Below, one piece after another: positions 1-11,067 of a stretch of 64,000 nt of DNA. The translations under genes and the position numbers were made by a program. Position 1 is the stretch's first letter. Each line of letters begins with the position of its first letter. Below the pieces are notes generated by a model. It saw nothing but the letters and a program-made list of their open reading frames with translations, made no database searches and had not been told where the DNA came from. Origin of the DNA: Thalassoglobus sp. JC818 (GTDB lineage Bacteria; Planctomycetota; Planctomycetia; Planctomycetales; Planctomycetaceae); NCBI RefSeq assembly GCF_040717535.1, contig NZ_JBFEFI010000006.1, positions 186,001 to 250,000 on the forward strand, given 5' to 3'.

Positions 1-19
1 CGCAGCGACGATTCTCACG

Positions 20-2941
20 GTGATCTCCTTCGACGTTTTCACGTTCACCAAACCGTTGATGTTCGGGCTGATCGTTGTCTCCGTCTGGGTGTGGTGGATG
101 GCAACGTGTGGCTGGAGCGGACTGAATCGCTGGAGGTCGACGCAAGCACTCATCGTGCGTCTGATTCTCGTCGGCGTTTTCGTCGCCATGCTTGCCGAGC
201 CGCGAAGTGTTCGCACTACCGATGAACTTTCAGTCGTTTACGCTGTTGACATCTCTGAGTCGATTCATCCTGACCGAGTGACCGATGCACTCACTTTTGT
301 GGCCAAAACAACTTCTCAAAAACCGCTTCAGGATGTCGCTGGCTGGATCGCTTTCGGAAGCTCAGCCGCGGTCGAAGTCCCTCCCATTCAAACGAATTAT
401 GGGAGCACGATGTCGAATCCGGAGGAAATCCGATTCAACAGTCGTGTCGATCGCGATGCCACGAACATTGAAAACGCACTCTCTCTCGCTGCTGCCATTC
501 TTCCAGAAGACCGACGCGGACGTATTGTCCTCATCAGCGATGGATCAGAAACGACCGGCGACCTCAAAACCGTTCTCGACCAGTTGAACTCTCGCGAGAT
601 TTCCGTCGACGTTCTGCCGGTGAAGTACCAGTACGACAACGAAACATGGGTTGAACGGCTTGATCTTCCGCAGTCTGTGAAGATCGGCGAACCCTATGAA
701 GCATCGGTCGTGATCTCTTCTCTCCAAGCAGGGAAAGGGAAGTTGATCATCGAGGAAAACGGCGAACCGATCACCGAAGATCCGATCGAAATCACCTTCG
801 AAGAAGGCAAGAATCGAATCGACATCCCGATCTATCTGAGAAGTCCCGGATACTACGAATACGAAGCGACTCTGATTCCAGAAGAAGGAGCGGACGGGCG
901 AGACGAAAACAATCGGGCGGTCGGCTACATCTACGTTGAGGGTGAAGGCAAAGTGCTCATCGTGCGAGATCCCATTCGCGACGATGATCGGGATTACGAA
1001 CATCTCGCCAGAGCGATACGAGAAGGAGAACGCGCGATCGAGGTCGTCGACTCGTACCGATTCCCTCGCGATTCCCTGTCACTGCTGCCGTATGACTGCG
1101 TCGTCTTCGCGAATGTCGCCCATGACGCCTTCGATGAAGTACAGCTACAGGCGCTGCGTGATGCCGTTTTCAATCAGGGAACCGGGTTTCTGATGACGGG
1201 TGGAGATAACAGCTTCGGCCCCGGTGGTTATCATCGGACAATCGTCGAAGAAGTCCTCCCGGTCTCGATGGACATCACCAAGAAGAAAGTCCTCCCGAAA
1301 GGTGCGCTGGCGATCATCCTGCACACGTGCGAATTCGCCGAAGGAAATACCTGGGCCAAGCGAATTACGAAGCAGGCTATCAAAGTTCTCGGAAACCAGG
1401 ACGATGTCGGCGTCATCGCTTACGGTCCCGGTGGGGAACAATGGATTGTCGACCTGGCTCCTGCTTCTCAATACGAGGATATGGTACCCGCGATCAACAG
1501 CGCGGTCATTGGCGATATGCCTGCTTTCGGCCCGACAATGCAAATTGGTTTAGATGGACTGAGCAAAAGCGATGCTGCCACGAAGCACATGATTATCATT
1601 TCCGACGGAGACCCGCAGATTCCGGCTCCAAACCTGTTAAACAAATTCATCTCGGAGAAAATCAGCGTCTCAACAATCGCCATCTTCCCGCATGGCGGAA
1701 TCGAAATCGAAACGCTGCGAAACATCGCTAACGCAACCGATGGTCGCTACTACTTCCCGGCCGACCCCAATGAACTTCCGTCGATTTTCATCAAGGAAGC
1801 AAAAACTCTGAAGCGAAGCATGATTCAGGAGAAAGACTTCACTCCTGACGTCGGCTTCCCTTCGCCGGTTCTCGAAGGAATCGACGGCCTCCCTCCGCTG
1901 CATGGTTTTGTTCTGACGTCTCTCAAAGAAAACGCGCTCACGGAAAACATTCTCTTCACGATCCCGGAAGATGCTGCTGAAGAAGAGACAGACCCAGTGC
2001 TCGCCATTTGGAGATACGGGTTGGGAACAACTGCCGCATTCACTTCGTCTCTCTCCAATCAATGGGCTCGCGATTGGGTAGACTGGAATGATTACACCGC
2101 GTTCGTCAAACAGCTGCTGATTCGCATTTCCCGTGTCGAAAAGACGGGAAGTCTGCGGATGTGGACTTACAACTCCGGCGGCGAAGGGGTCATTGTTGTC
2201 GAAGATTTTCATCCCGAAGAAGACTTTCTCGATGTCGCTGCGAAAGTCTCCGGACCAGGCGGAACGGAATTGTCGATTCCTTTGAAGCAGGTCGGGCCAC
2301 GTCGTTATCAGGGAACATTCCCGGTGAATGACAAGGGGCAATTTCAGGTCACCACAATCGGAAAATCCGGAGACCGCGAAGACCGGGTCCATGGCGGGTT
2401 CATCGTTTCTTACTCGCCAGAGTTTCTCAAGTTCACTTCGAACATGAGCACTCTTCAGCAAATTAAAGACGAAACAGCCGGGACCGAATTGTCTGCCGAT
2501 TCGACTGCTGAAGACATCTATAACCGACGAACTCCGAAACAAAGCTCCAAGCCAATTTTCGACTGGTTTCTCATCGCGCTGGCTTGTCTGTTACCGCTCG
2601 ACGTCGCTGTCCGACGCGTTCAACTCGACTGGTCGGTTGTGAAATCGATGCTTGGATTCGGATCGAAAAAGGAAACGACTCAAACGATGGGAGCACTCCT
2701 GCAACGTAAGAAACAAGTGGGTGAACACCTGAAGTCGGAACGTCCTTCAAAACCATTCCAGCCCACGGGACAAAAGAGCCCATACTTGACAACTGATGCA
2801 CAGCGGACCGCTGCCCCTTCGAAACCGAAGACCGAGAAACCGAAAAACGCACCTCCAAAACAGGATGAATCGACGACCAGTCGACTGCTCCAGATGAAAC
2901 GAAAACGATCCGAGGACGACGACAGCCCTGACCAGAAATAG
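20..2941 (+). CDS. Membrane protein with two VWA domains and a GATase-like domain
   Basis: Large inner-membrane protein of the kind found in MoxR/DUF58/Bat clusters. Two hydrophobic segments lie near residues 11-30 and 43-60, followed by a VWA domain with an intact metal site (DISES, residues 77-81). A glutamine-amidotransferase-like region (about 320-430) precedes a second VWA-like region starting near 440, where the metal motif is replaced by HTCEF. A third hydrophobic segment near 850-870 is followed by a Lys/Pro/Gln-rich tail that should be cytoplasmic. The frame is open to the left window edge, so the GTG at 20 may not be the true start and the N-terminus may be cut. The MoxR gene 87 bp downstream suggests a chaperone-type partner. 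The family is clear; the substrate is unknown. Confidence 0.85.
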   Translation: MISFDVFTFTKPLMFGLIVVSVWVWWMATCGWSGLNRWRSTQALIVRLILVGVFVAMLAEPRSVRTTDELSVVYAVDISESIHPDRVTDALTFVAKTTSQKPLQDVAGWIAFGSSAAVEVPPIQTNYGSTMSNPEEIRFNSRVDRDATNIENALSLAAAILPEDRRGRIVLISDGSETTGDLKTVLDQLNSREISVDVLPVKYQYDNETWVERLDLPQSVKIGEPYEASVVISSLQAGKGKLIIEENGEPITEDPIEITFEEGKNRIDIPIYLRSPGYYEYEATLIPEEGADGRDENNRAVGYIYVEGEGKVLIVRDPIRDDDRDYEHLARAIREGERAIEVVDSYRFPRDSLSLLPYDCVVFANVAHDAFDEVQLQALRDAVFNQGTGFLMTGGDNSFGPGGYHRTIVEEVLPVSMDITKKKVLPKGALAIILHTCEFAEGNTWAKRITKQAIKVLGNQDDVGVIAYGPGGEQWIVDLAPASQYEDMVPAINSAVIGDMPAFGPTMQIGLDGLSKSDAATKHMIIISDGDPQIPAPNLLNKFISEKISVSTIAIFPHGGIEIETLRNIANATDGRYYFPADPNELPSIFIKEAKTLKRSMIQEKDFTPDVGFPSPVLEGIDGLPPLHGFVLTSLKENALTENILFTIPEDAAEEETDPVLAIWRYGLGTTAAFTSSLSNQWARDWVDWNDYTAFVKQLLIRISRVEKTGSLRMWTYNSGGEGVIVVEDFHPEEDFLDVAAKVSGPGGTELSIPLKQVGPRRYQGTFPVNDKGQFQVTTIGKSGDREDRVHGGFIVSYSPEFLKFTSNMSTLQQIKDETAGTELSADSTAEDIYNRRTPKQSSKPIFDWFLIALACLLPLDVAVRRVQLDWSVVKSMLGFGSKKETTQTMGALLQRKKQVGEHLKSERPSKPFQPTGQKSPYLTTDAQRTAAPSKPKTEKPKNAPPKQDESTTSRLLQMKRKRSEDDDSPDQK

Positions 2942-3028
2942 CTGACAGGCAATTCACACCGTCAACGACGAGCCACTCTTACATACATAAATCATCTCAA
3001 GACAATTCGTCACGATTGAGGAAGACCG

Positions 3029-4036
<1,008 letters not shown>

Positions 4037-4097
4037 ATTCATTGACCAACGCTCACTCACTCAACAAAGATTCATACTCAATTCATAAGGCGCTTTT

Positions 4098-4883
4098 GTG
4101 AAAACTCTCAAACCTGTGATCGCTTTAGCTGTTGTCTTTGCGTTCGGATTGACCGGACTCACATTCGCAGAAGAAGAATTCGAAGCTCTCTTCGAATCGC
4201 GTAAGCATCAAGCTGAGAACGGACATGAATTGAACTATCGCCTCATGTCTCCCGAAAAAGTCGAAGACGGTCAGAAATACCCACTGGTTCTGTTTCTGCA
4301 CGGAGCAGGTGAACGAGGAAACGACAACGCTGCTCAGTTGGTTCATGTCGTGGAAGAACTGGCTTCACCGGAAATGCGAAAGCGAAACCCCTGCTTCGTT
4401 CTCGCTCCTCAATGTCCTGAAGGCCAGAAATGGGTCGAAATCGACTGGAGCAAGCCCAGCAGCACCATGCCGGAAGAACCTTCCAAACCACTCGGCGCGA
4501 CGAGCGAAGTCATCGACTCACTGCTTGAGAACTTGCCAGTTGATCCCGATCGAGTCTACGTTTGCGGTCTCTCCATGGGCGGATATGGAACATGGGACTG
4601 CGTTCAGCGATGGCCGGATCGATTCGCAGCCGGCATTCCCATTTGTGGCGGAGGCGACCCTGCGTACGCGGAACGTTTCACGAATGTCCCCATCTGGGTC
4701 TTTCATGGAGATGCTGACCGGGCAGTGCCTGTCAAACGTTCACGCGAGATGGTTTCGAAACTGCAGGAACTGAATGGAAACGTGGTTTACACCGAGTATC
4801 CAGGAGTCGGTCACGACAGCTGGACACAGACAGCACAGAATCGACTGACATGGGACTGGTTGTTCGCGCAGTCGCGTCCTTAA
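4098..4883 (+). CDS. Secreted alpha/beta hydrolase (PHB-depolymerase / dienelactone-hydrolase-like)
   Basis: Starts at GTG and opens with a Sec-type signal peptide of about 24 residues ending in TFA. The rest is an alpha/beta hydrolase: an oxyanion-region HGAGERG, a nucleophile elbow GLSMGGYG with Ser159, a likely acid in FHGDADRAVP and the catalytic His in GVGHDSW. At 261 aa it is a single catalytic domain. It resembles the N-terminal third of the larger hydrolase at 24994-27408, so the two are likely paralogues. It sits inside the MoxR/DUF58 cluster, which is unusual; it may simply be inserted there. Esterase or peptidase activity is likely, but the substrate cannot be told from the sequence. 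Confidence 0.85.
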   Translation: MKTLKPVIALAVVFAFGLTGLTFAEEEFEALFESRKHQAENGHELNYRLMSPEKVEDGQKYPLVLFLHGAGERGNDNAAQLVHVVEELASPEMRKRNPCFVLAPQCPEGQKWVEIDWSKPSSTMPEEPSKPLGATSEVIDSLLENLPVDPDRVYVCGLSMGGYGTWDCVQRWPDRFAAGIPICGGGDPAYAERFTNVPIWVFHGDADRAVPVKRSREMVSKLQELNGNVVYTEYPGVGHDSWTQTAQNRLTWDWLFAQSRP

Positions 4884-4937
4884 GACTAAGCAATTCGCTG
4901 ACAGCCCGATTCACTGCCCTGACCGGAGTTTTACTGA

Positions 4938-5837
4938 ATGTCCACTGCCTCCACTCAGTTCACATCTTTGTTGCCCAATGATGTTCTCGCACGAGCGGAG
5001 AAGATGCGACTGAACCCGCTGCGCCGTCGAACGAACCGTATGCGCGGGGAACACCTCTCCGGCAAAGGTGGCACGAGTATCGAGTTTTCGGACTATCGCG
5101 AGTACGTTCCCGGCGACGATATGCGATACGTCGACTGGAACATCTTCTCCCGACTGAATCATCCGTACTTGAAGCTTTACGCTCACGAAGAAGAAATGCA
5201 CGTTGCCATTCTTCTCGATAGTTCGAGTTCCATGGAGTTCGAAGGAAAGTTCGACCTGGCTCGCCAAGTCGCAGCTGCTTTGGGTGTGATGGGACTGATG
5301 AACGTGGAGCGCGTGAGCGTGTTCAAATGCGGAACCACAGCGGGCGAACTTCCCTACTTGCGTCCCTGCACCGGTCGAGCGAGTTTGAAAAAGTTCTTTC
5401 GGTTTCTCGAGCAGACAACTCCGGGTGGTTCGGTCTCCATCGACGACGCAGTCGATCAGGTCTTGAAAGTCCATTCAGGAAAAGGCATCGCTATCGTTCT
5501 TTCCGACTTTCTGACACTTGGCGATGTCGCGCGCAGCTTCAATTTGCTGTTTGGTGCGGGGCTGGAAGTTTACGCACTACAGATCCTCGGCCCGACCGAG
5601 ATTTCCCCGGAGTTGACCGGCGATTTACGTTTTGTCGACTCGGAGACGAACGCCACGCTGGACGTTTCTTCAGTCGGAGAATTGCTGGGGATGTACCACC
5701 AGCATCGGCTTGGACTCGAGAATTACCTGGCGTCGCAGTGCCGCAAGCGGAACGGACGGTTCCTCTCCGTTTCCAGTGAAGATCCATTGAAGACTCTGTT
5801 ATTCGATCAAATGTTGCGACAAGGTTGGATCAGATAA
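4938..5837 (+). CDS. DUF58 domain protein
   Basis: Cytosolic DUF58 protein of 299 aa. The family signature (YVPGDDMRYVDW) is at about residues 55-66, and a VWA-like segment with an intact metal motif (LDSSSSM) follows near residue 95. DUF58 proteins are almost always encoded with a MoxR ATPase and BatA-type VWA proteins, as here, and probably bridge the ATPase to the membrane partners. The next gene begins about 50 bp downstream, suggesting cotranscription. The biochemical role of the family is not established. Confidence 0.92.
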   Translation: MSTASTQFTSLLPNDVLARAEKMRLNPLRRRTNRMRGEHLSGKGGTSIEFSDYREYVPGDDMRYVDWNIFSRLNHPYLKLYAHEEEMHVAILLDSSSSMEFEGKFDLARQVAAALGVMGLMNVERVSVFKCGTTAGELPYLRPCTGRASLKKFFRFLEQTTPGGSVSIDDAVDQVLKVHSGKGIAIVLSDFLTLGDVARSFNLLFGAGLEVYALQILGPTEISPELTGDLRFVDSETNATLDVSSVGELLGMYHQHRLGLENYLASQCRKRNGRFLSVSSEDPLKTLLFDQMLRQGWIR

Positions 5838-5889
5838 TCGATCACAATGAAAACAACCTGAACTCCCTGAATCGATCACGGTATTGAGC

Positions 5890-7815
5890 ATGAGCTGGCT
5901 GACACAATGGATTCCGACCTTCTTCGCGCCGAGATACGCGTGGCTGTTTCTGCTCGCCATTCCTGTGATCATCTTTTACTTCCTGAAGCTTCGACGAACA
6001 CGGATCGCCATCTCTTCGCTGGCACTCTGGCAACAGGTGATCAACGACCAGCGAGTGAACGCTCCGTTTCAAAAATTCAAACGCAACATGCTGTTGTTTC
6101 TGCAGTTGTTGCTCCTCTCACTGTTGGCACTGGCAGCCATGCAACCGTTCTGGGGCGGTGACTCTGAACGCCTGACTTACCTTCCAATTTTGATCGACTG
6201 CTCTGCCAGCATGGGGGCTGTGGACGCTGAAGGGACAAGTCGGCTGGACGTCGCGAAGGGCGAAATTCAATCGATCATCGATGGCCTGTTGCCGGATCAA
6301 AAACTGACACTGATCGCAATGGGCTCGACAGCCCGACGGTTGACGGAATTCACCGACAACAAAACATTGCTTGCCGATGCTCTGAAACGCCTGGAAGTCG
6401 AACAGGTGCCGAGCAAGTTGACCGACGGGCTTCGACTGGCGCAGGCATTGTCGCGAACTCAGTCAATCGAAACCGTCCGCTTGTACTCAGACGGAAATCT
6501 CCCGACGCGGCCGAACCCGGCGACCGGAGAATTGATGGCTGAAGTCGACTTCGATCTCCCCTTCACAGTGGACTTCTTTCAGATCGATCCACCCGGAAAC
6601 AATATCGGCATCACCGCACTCAACGCTCGCCGTTCGTCCCCGGAACGTTGGGACATCTTCATCCGCATCGAAGGGACAACTTCAGCCAGTACCGAAGCAG
6701 AGCTTGTTCTGACATCGAATGGCGAACCGGTGGGAGATGAACGAGTCATCCTGAATGCTGGCGAATCCCAGCGGCTGGTATTTTCTGTCGATGCCCGAAC
6801 TGACCAGGCATTGCAGGCGAAATTGCAGCCCGTCGGTTTCGATGCCCTCGCTGCCGACAATGACGCCTGGCTGAACCTTCCTAAGGGTCGGGAAGTCGAC
6901 GTTTACTGTCCGACCGACATGACGGCATTTCGGCATGCTTTGGAGTCGCTGCCCGGCGTCCTCGTATATCCACGGGCAGATGGAGTTGAGCCGACCAACG
7001 ATTATGACCTAGTGATTTCCAACAACAAGGATGACATCACTCGTGAAACTTCTCTGGGTATTTTCATCGGAGTTCTTCCCGACGATCTCACAAGCCTGAT
7101 CAGCATTCAGGACGAACCTGCCGAAGTCGTTGACTGGGAACGGGACGCCCAAATTCTTCAGCACGTGCAGCTCAAGGAAGTCATTATTTCCGAGATGCCT
7201 GTGAAGAATGAAGGGATCAGCGATGTTTCGATTGAAGACCTTGGTTACAGCATTCTCGCTCACGGGACTCAGGGACCACTGATCGTCAGTCAGCGAGTCG
7301 GGATCGGGAAGCGGTACTTCCTGTTGTTTCATACCGACCGATCGACACTTCCCTACAGAGTCGGTTTTCCGGTCTTCATCGCGAATGCCATCAATGAAGC
7401 GATGCAGCTTGCCTCGCTCGCTGATATCCGGGCTCCTTCCACGGGAGTTCTCCCAGCTCAGGTGATGAGCGAAGTTGGAACCTATCGCGTGACCTCGCCG
7501 GACGGTCGACACGAAGAACGATCGACTGACGGCGACGGCGTCCTGAAAGGGATCTCAGCTCCAGAAGTCGGAGAATACCAGATCCGCAAGTCAGGTGACC
7601 TCGTTGCACGAGTCGGAGTCAGCCTGCTTGACCCAACTGAATCACGATTGGAAACCGTCGACACAATTGTGTTCAATGAGTTATCGGTCGAAGCTGAACA
7701 ACAAACCGTTCAACAGGATGCTCCCCTCTGGACCTGGTTTGCAGCGACTGGTTTCGTCGTCCTGTTGTTTGAATGGTGGTACTTTCAGCGTCGACCGGTC
7801 GGAGTTCCTGACTAG
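5890..7815 (+). CDS. BatA-like membrane VWA protein
   Basis: Membrane protein of 641 aa with BatA architecture. The N-terminus has a hydrophobic segment ending in FYFLKLRRTR and a second one (about residues 60-82) before a VWA domain with a clear metal motif (DCSASMG). A long beta-rich region follows, and a last transmembrane segment lies near the C-terminus (WFAATGFVVLLFEWWYF). I chose the ATG at 5890 over the in-frame TTG at 5884 because it begins the typical MSWL N-terminus. It follows DUF58 and precedes a GATase-like membrane protein, matching the usual cluster order. Probably acts in envelope stress or assembly; this is inference. Confidence 0.88.
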   Translation: MSWLTQWIPTFFAPRYAWLFLLAIPVIIFYFLKLRRTRIAISSLALWQQVINDQRVNAPFQKFKRNMLLFLQLLLLSLLALAAMQPFWGGDSERLTYLPILIDCSASMGAVDAEGTSRLDVAKGEIQSIIDGLLPDQKLTLIAMGSTARRLTEFTDNKTLLADALKRLEVEQVPSKLTDGLRLAQALSRTQSIETVRLYSDGNLPTRPNPATGELMAEVDFDLPFTVDFFQIDPPGNNIGITALNARRSSPERWDIFIRIEGTTSASTEAELVLTSNGEPVGDERVILNAGESQRLVFSVDARTDQALQAKLQPVGFDALAADNDAWLNLPKGREVDVYCPTDMTAFRHALESLPGVLVYPRADGVEPTNDYDLVISNNKDDITRETSLGIFIGVLPDDLTSLISIQDEPAEVVDWERDAQILQHVQLKEVIISEMPVKNEGISDVSIEDLGYSILAHGTQGPLIVSQRVGIGKRYFLLFHTDRSTLPYRVGFPVFIANAINEAMQLASLADIRAPSTGVLPAQVMSEVGTYRVTSPDGRHEERSTDGDGVLKGISAPEVGEYQIRKSGDLVARVGVSLLDPTESRLETVDTIVFNELSVEAEQQTVQQDAPLWTWFAATGFVVLLFEWWYFQRRPVGVPD

Positions 7816-7859
7816 ATCATGTACATCGTAACTTCACACGTGCTGACGATTTGTTTCCG

Positions 7860-10061
7860 ATGAGTCAACCAATGCAATCCGGAAGTCAACAGACCACATT
7901 TTGGATGCGAACGCTGATCGTGCTCAGCGTATTGGCTCTGCTCGTGTGCGCCCGGTCTCTGCAGGCACAGACAGCCAGAGCTTATCCATTACTCGTGGAG
8001 TTTGATGCCGAAACCTATTCGAATCGATCCGGCGGACCGATCCTGCTGCGAATGAAAGTCCAATGCGGATTGCCGGCTCCCGGCGTTGCTGGGAATTTGA
8101 TGCTGGAACTCGTCAACGATGCGGGCGGTCGAGTCGGTCTTTATGAGTTGGACAACCTGTTTTTCACATCAGGAAGTCAGGACTATGAGTTTCTGATTCA
8201 ACCTCCAACGGCAAGGCTGTGGCAACCGCAATACGATGTGTTCGTGACCTTCCAATCAAGCGATGGTGCTCGACATACACTGAACCCTCAGGTGATTCGA
8301 GTCCCGGGTGCAAGTCGGCGAGCTTGCGTGATCACCCTGGCGTCTCAGGATGCAGACCGGATCACAAGCGAAGATAAGGAAATCTGCCAAGAGTTCTTCC
8401 TCGAAAAGTGTTTGCCCGGCTACGATGATCAGGTGCAGGCCGATCGTCCGGTTGTCTCCCTGTCCCGGCTTTGTGAGCCCATTGATTTTCCCAACAGCCC
8501 GCTCGAGCATTGCGTCAGTGATTTGGTCATCATCGCGAGCGACTTGTTTGAGAAGCTCAGCGAACAGCAACGGTTGGCGCTCAAAGCGTGGGTTCGAGCT
8601 GGGGGAAGCACGCTCGTTTTGCTGAACTCCGATCAAAGAGTCGACTCAGATGTGCTCACGGACCTGAATGACCTCGCTGGTTTTCCGGAATCAGAACCGC
8701 AGATCTTCCAAGCTCCGGGCGGAGGATTCTCTTTCGAAAACGACGAGAAAATTTTCACCTGTCGTCCGGGATTCGGTCGTGTCGCATTTGCGAACATTGA
8801 TTCTCAGGAGAAGTTCGCCGAAACGCTCACCGACCAGCAGCTTCGGGAGTTGTTCGTCCATCTGTGGAAAGTGCGCAAAGAACAGGTCGCTCCGATTCTC
8901 GAGACAGGCAAGTGGTCGTGGGACCCCGGTCGACGATACACCGTTCTGAACAACTGGAATTTCAACAACGTCAACGATCCGGGAATCGATGCGTTCATCA
9001 ATCGATTTCGGCAGACACCCGCGTCCGGTGGAGTCAGTTTTCTTCAGCGAACTCAACCGACGGGAATGAATGTTTTGCCGCTGTGGTTCATCTCTTTGTC
9101 GCTGTTCTTGTATGTGCTGGCGATCGGTCCGCTGGACTATCTTTGTTTGGGATCGCTCGGACTTCGCAAACTGACCTGGGTCACATTTCCAGTAGTCACG
9201 GTTCTTTTCGCGCTCGGTGCGATCACGACTTCGAATTATGCCATGCAAGGCAGCAACGAAGGCGGCAGTCTGACGATTTACGATGTGACTGATGAAGGAG
9301 AAATCGCACGCGTCAACGAACTTCAGACGATGTTGCTGTCGACATCAAGACAACTCGACCTTGAAGCTGACCGCGAACTTCTGGCGCCCATCGATCTGCA
9401 ATCACTCTCCGGCGGGAACAACGTTCAGTATCGTCGCCCTGAAGACACGCCAAACGAACTTCCTTTCTATCGCGGAAGCTTCCCGAATGGAGCCCATCTC
9501 ATTCAGGCGGTTCACAAATGGTCTCCGCAGGTCTTTCGTCGGATGAAGATTCCGACAGAAAACACAGTACCACCGGGAAACTTTGACTGGTCGCTCCCGA
9601 TTGACCCCACGGACAGCAATCAGCATCTCGCTCTTCAACAACGACTCACTGCTGCATTCGGAGAAGACATCTACGCGCAACTGATTCGTCAGATTCCGCC
9701 TCAACAACGTTCGGATATGTCCTGGTATCCTGTCGATCGAATCGCTTTGTGCGGCGATCCTGGATTCTTCCAGTATTCAGAATCCGAAAACGCTAACCAA
9801 ATCCGTCCGATGTCAGTCCCAGTCATTGATCAATACCGCAACCGCAGCGAGACCAATTTCCTGTATGCCACCGCATTTCGAACAGAAGCAGGCATGTATT
9901 CGGTTGTGAGTCAGCTTTCTCCCAAGTGTGATGACTTTCTTGAAGACCTTCCTCTGATCGACTCCTCCGATCCGCATCAATGGCTTTTGCTCGTTGCAAA
10001 GAGAGACGACAACCATTGGACCGTCTACCGAAAAATCTATGACACTCGGAAGAAACGTTGA
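7860..10061 (+). CDS. Membrane protein with GATase-like periplasmic region
   Basis: Protein of about 733 aa. An N-terminal hydrophobic stretch (about residues 15-35) ending in LQAQ looks like a signal peptide or anchor. The central region contains a segment resembling the GATase-like part of the first gene (a strand-rich stretch around LVIIASDLFEKLS). Two transmembrane segments lie near residues 405-430 and 440-460 (WFISLSLFLYVLAIGPLDYL and the segment after it). The C-terminal part has no recognised domain. It is the last forward gene of the MoxR/VWA cluster. A TTG at 7851 is in frame, but the ATG at 7860 fits better. Function unknown beyond cluster membership. Confidence 0.75.
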   Translation: MSQPMQSGSQQTTFWMRTLIVLSVLALLVCARSLQAQTARAYPLLVEFDAETYSNRSGGPILLRMKVQCGLPAPGVAGNLMLELVNDAGGRVGLYELDNLFFTSGSQDYEFLIQPPTARLWQPQYDVFVTFQSSDGARHTLNPQVIRVPGASRRACVITLASQDADRITSEDKEICQEFFLEKCLPGYDDQVQADRPVVSLSRLCEPIDFPNSPLEHCVSDLVIIASDLFEKLSEQQRLALKAWVRAGGSTLVLLNSDQRVDSDVLTDLNDLAGFPESEPQIFQAPGGGFSFENDEKIFTCRPGFGRVAFANIDSQEKFAETLTDQQLRELFVHLWKVRKEQVAPILETGKWSWDPGRRYTVLNNWNFNNVNDPGIDAFINRFRQTPASGGVSFLQRTQPTGMNVLPLWFISLSLFLYVLAIGPLDYLCLGSLGLRKLTWVTFPVVTVLFALGAITTSNYAMQGSNEGGSLTIYDVTDEGEIARVNELQTMLLSTSRQLDLEADRELLAPIDLQSLSGGNNVQYRRPEDTPNELPFYRGSFPNGAHLIQAVHKWSPQVFRRMKIPTENTVPPGNFDWSLPIDPTDSNQHLALQQRLTAAFGEDIYAQLIRQIPPQQRSDMSWYPVDRIALCGDPGFFQYSESENANQIRPMSVPVIDQYRNRSETNFLYATAFRTEAGMYSVVSQLSPKCDDFLEDLPLIDSSDPHQWLLLVAKRDDNHWTVYRKIYDTRKKR

Positions 10062-10112
10062 TCAATTGGCGGCGGGCAGACTCGCTTAGCTGAAAGCTTT
10101 TGAGAGCGTCTC

Positions 10113-10871
10113 TTATTCCTCGTGCGGAGCTGGCTCTTCAGATTTGCCTCTCGAGTCAGCCGCTCGAGTTCCGAGTCTAGCCAATCGTTCAAAGTACGCT
10201 TTGACCTGATCTTCATAGCCCGGCAGGAATGTCTCGCTGTAAGTTCGAGAAAGTTGCCTTCGCTCTTGAGGAGGAAGGTGTCCCCACACAGCGTCTTCGA
10301 GTGTCGCACGTTGCCAGGCTGACCAATTCGCAGGCGCTGGGCTTTCGTCTGGTCCCTGCCCTGCTCCGTCACCCGTCGCGCCGTCAGTTGGCTCTTTCGA
10401 GTTGCTTCCCTGTGAGGGATCTGAAGAGGCATTGGAAGCGTTGTCCGCGTTCTCTGGACGCCCACCCGCCCCGTCACCTGCATGCTCTCCTGATGATTGC
10501 TCAGTTCCATCAGTGTTGGATGAATCGCTCGCACTGCCTGGAGAATCCGCGGACGACTCATTTTGATCATCGCTTGGAAGCAACTGTCGAATCATTTCGA
10601 GGACGCGTTTCTGCTCGTCAAGAACTTGCACCCCGAACTGGCCGTTCTGAACTTTCTGTCCCAATCGATTCGCAGAATCTGCAATGCTCTGAATGACTTC
10701 TCGACGTTGCTTCTGCATTGCGGAGTCACTGGATGAAGGCGAACGTTCCTCCGTGAATCCCAAAGTTGCCAGCGTACCGCTGCACAGTATCGTCAACGTG
10801 ATCAGCCTCAGGCCACGCGCAACATGACCGATCAGGAAACGAGTATTGAGATGCGACACGTGTGAGGGCAT
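10113..10871 (-). CDS. Secreted or anchored Ser/Gly/Asp-rich protein, unknown function
   Basis: Protein of 252 aa, convergent with the membrane protein ahead of it. It has a hydrophobic N-terminal stretch (about residues 18-38) ending before ERSPSS that could be a signal peptide. Residues of about 85-160 are low complexity, rich in Ser, Gly, Asp, Asn and Ala. The C-terminal part (about 165-230) is more ordered, with a conserved-looking stretch around WGHLPPQERRQL and FLPGYEDQVKAYFE. The latter motif, a GYED(Q) segment, also occurs in the 736-aa gene next door in a weaker form (PGYDDQVQA). The shared motif suggests functional linkage to the VWA cluster, but this is weak evidence. Confidence 0.6.
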   Translation of the reverse strand: MPSHVSHLNTRFLIGHVARGLRLITLTILCSGTLATLGFTEERSPSSSDSAMQKQRREVIQSIADSANRLGQKVQNGQFGVQVLDEQKRVLEMIRQLLPSDDQNESSADSPGSASDSSNTDGTEQSSGEHAGDGAGGRPENADNASNASSDPSQGSNSKEPTDGATGDGAGQGPDESPAPANWSAWQRATLEDAVWGHLPPQERRQLSRTYSETFLPGYEDQVKAYFERLARLGTRAADSRGKSEEPAPHEE

Positions 10872-11067
10872 TTGTTATCTTCATGCGGAAAGAACGGTCC
10901 CTGATTATATCACCTCGGCCTGACCTGGTACATTTTCAATTTTGATTTGCACTGACTCGCACGAGCAAACTCAGCTTTAGGATGAGTTAGAACGCGCAAG
11001 CGAGTGCACAGGACAGAGCAACTTGCTCAGGGACGAAGGCTGACTCCGAATGAGAAGAAAGCGTGGC

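Noticed and set aside
1670-2542. 290-codon minus-strand frame inside the first gene
   Set aside because: Antisense to a well-supported VWA protein with no domain of its own.
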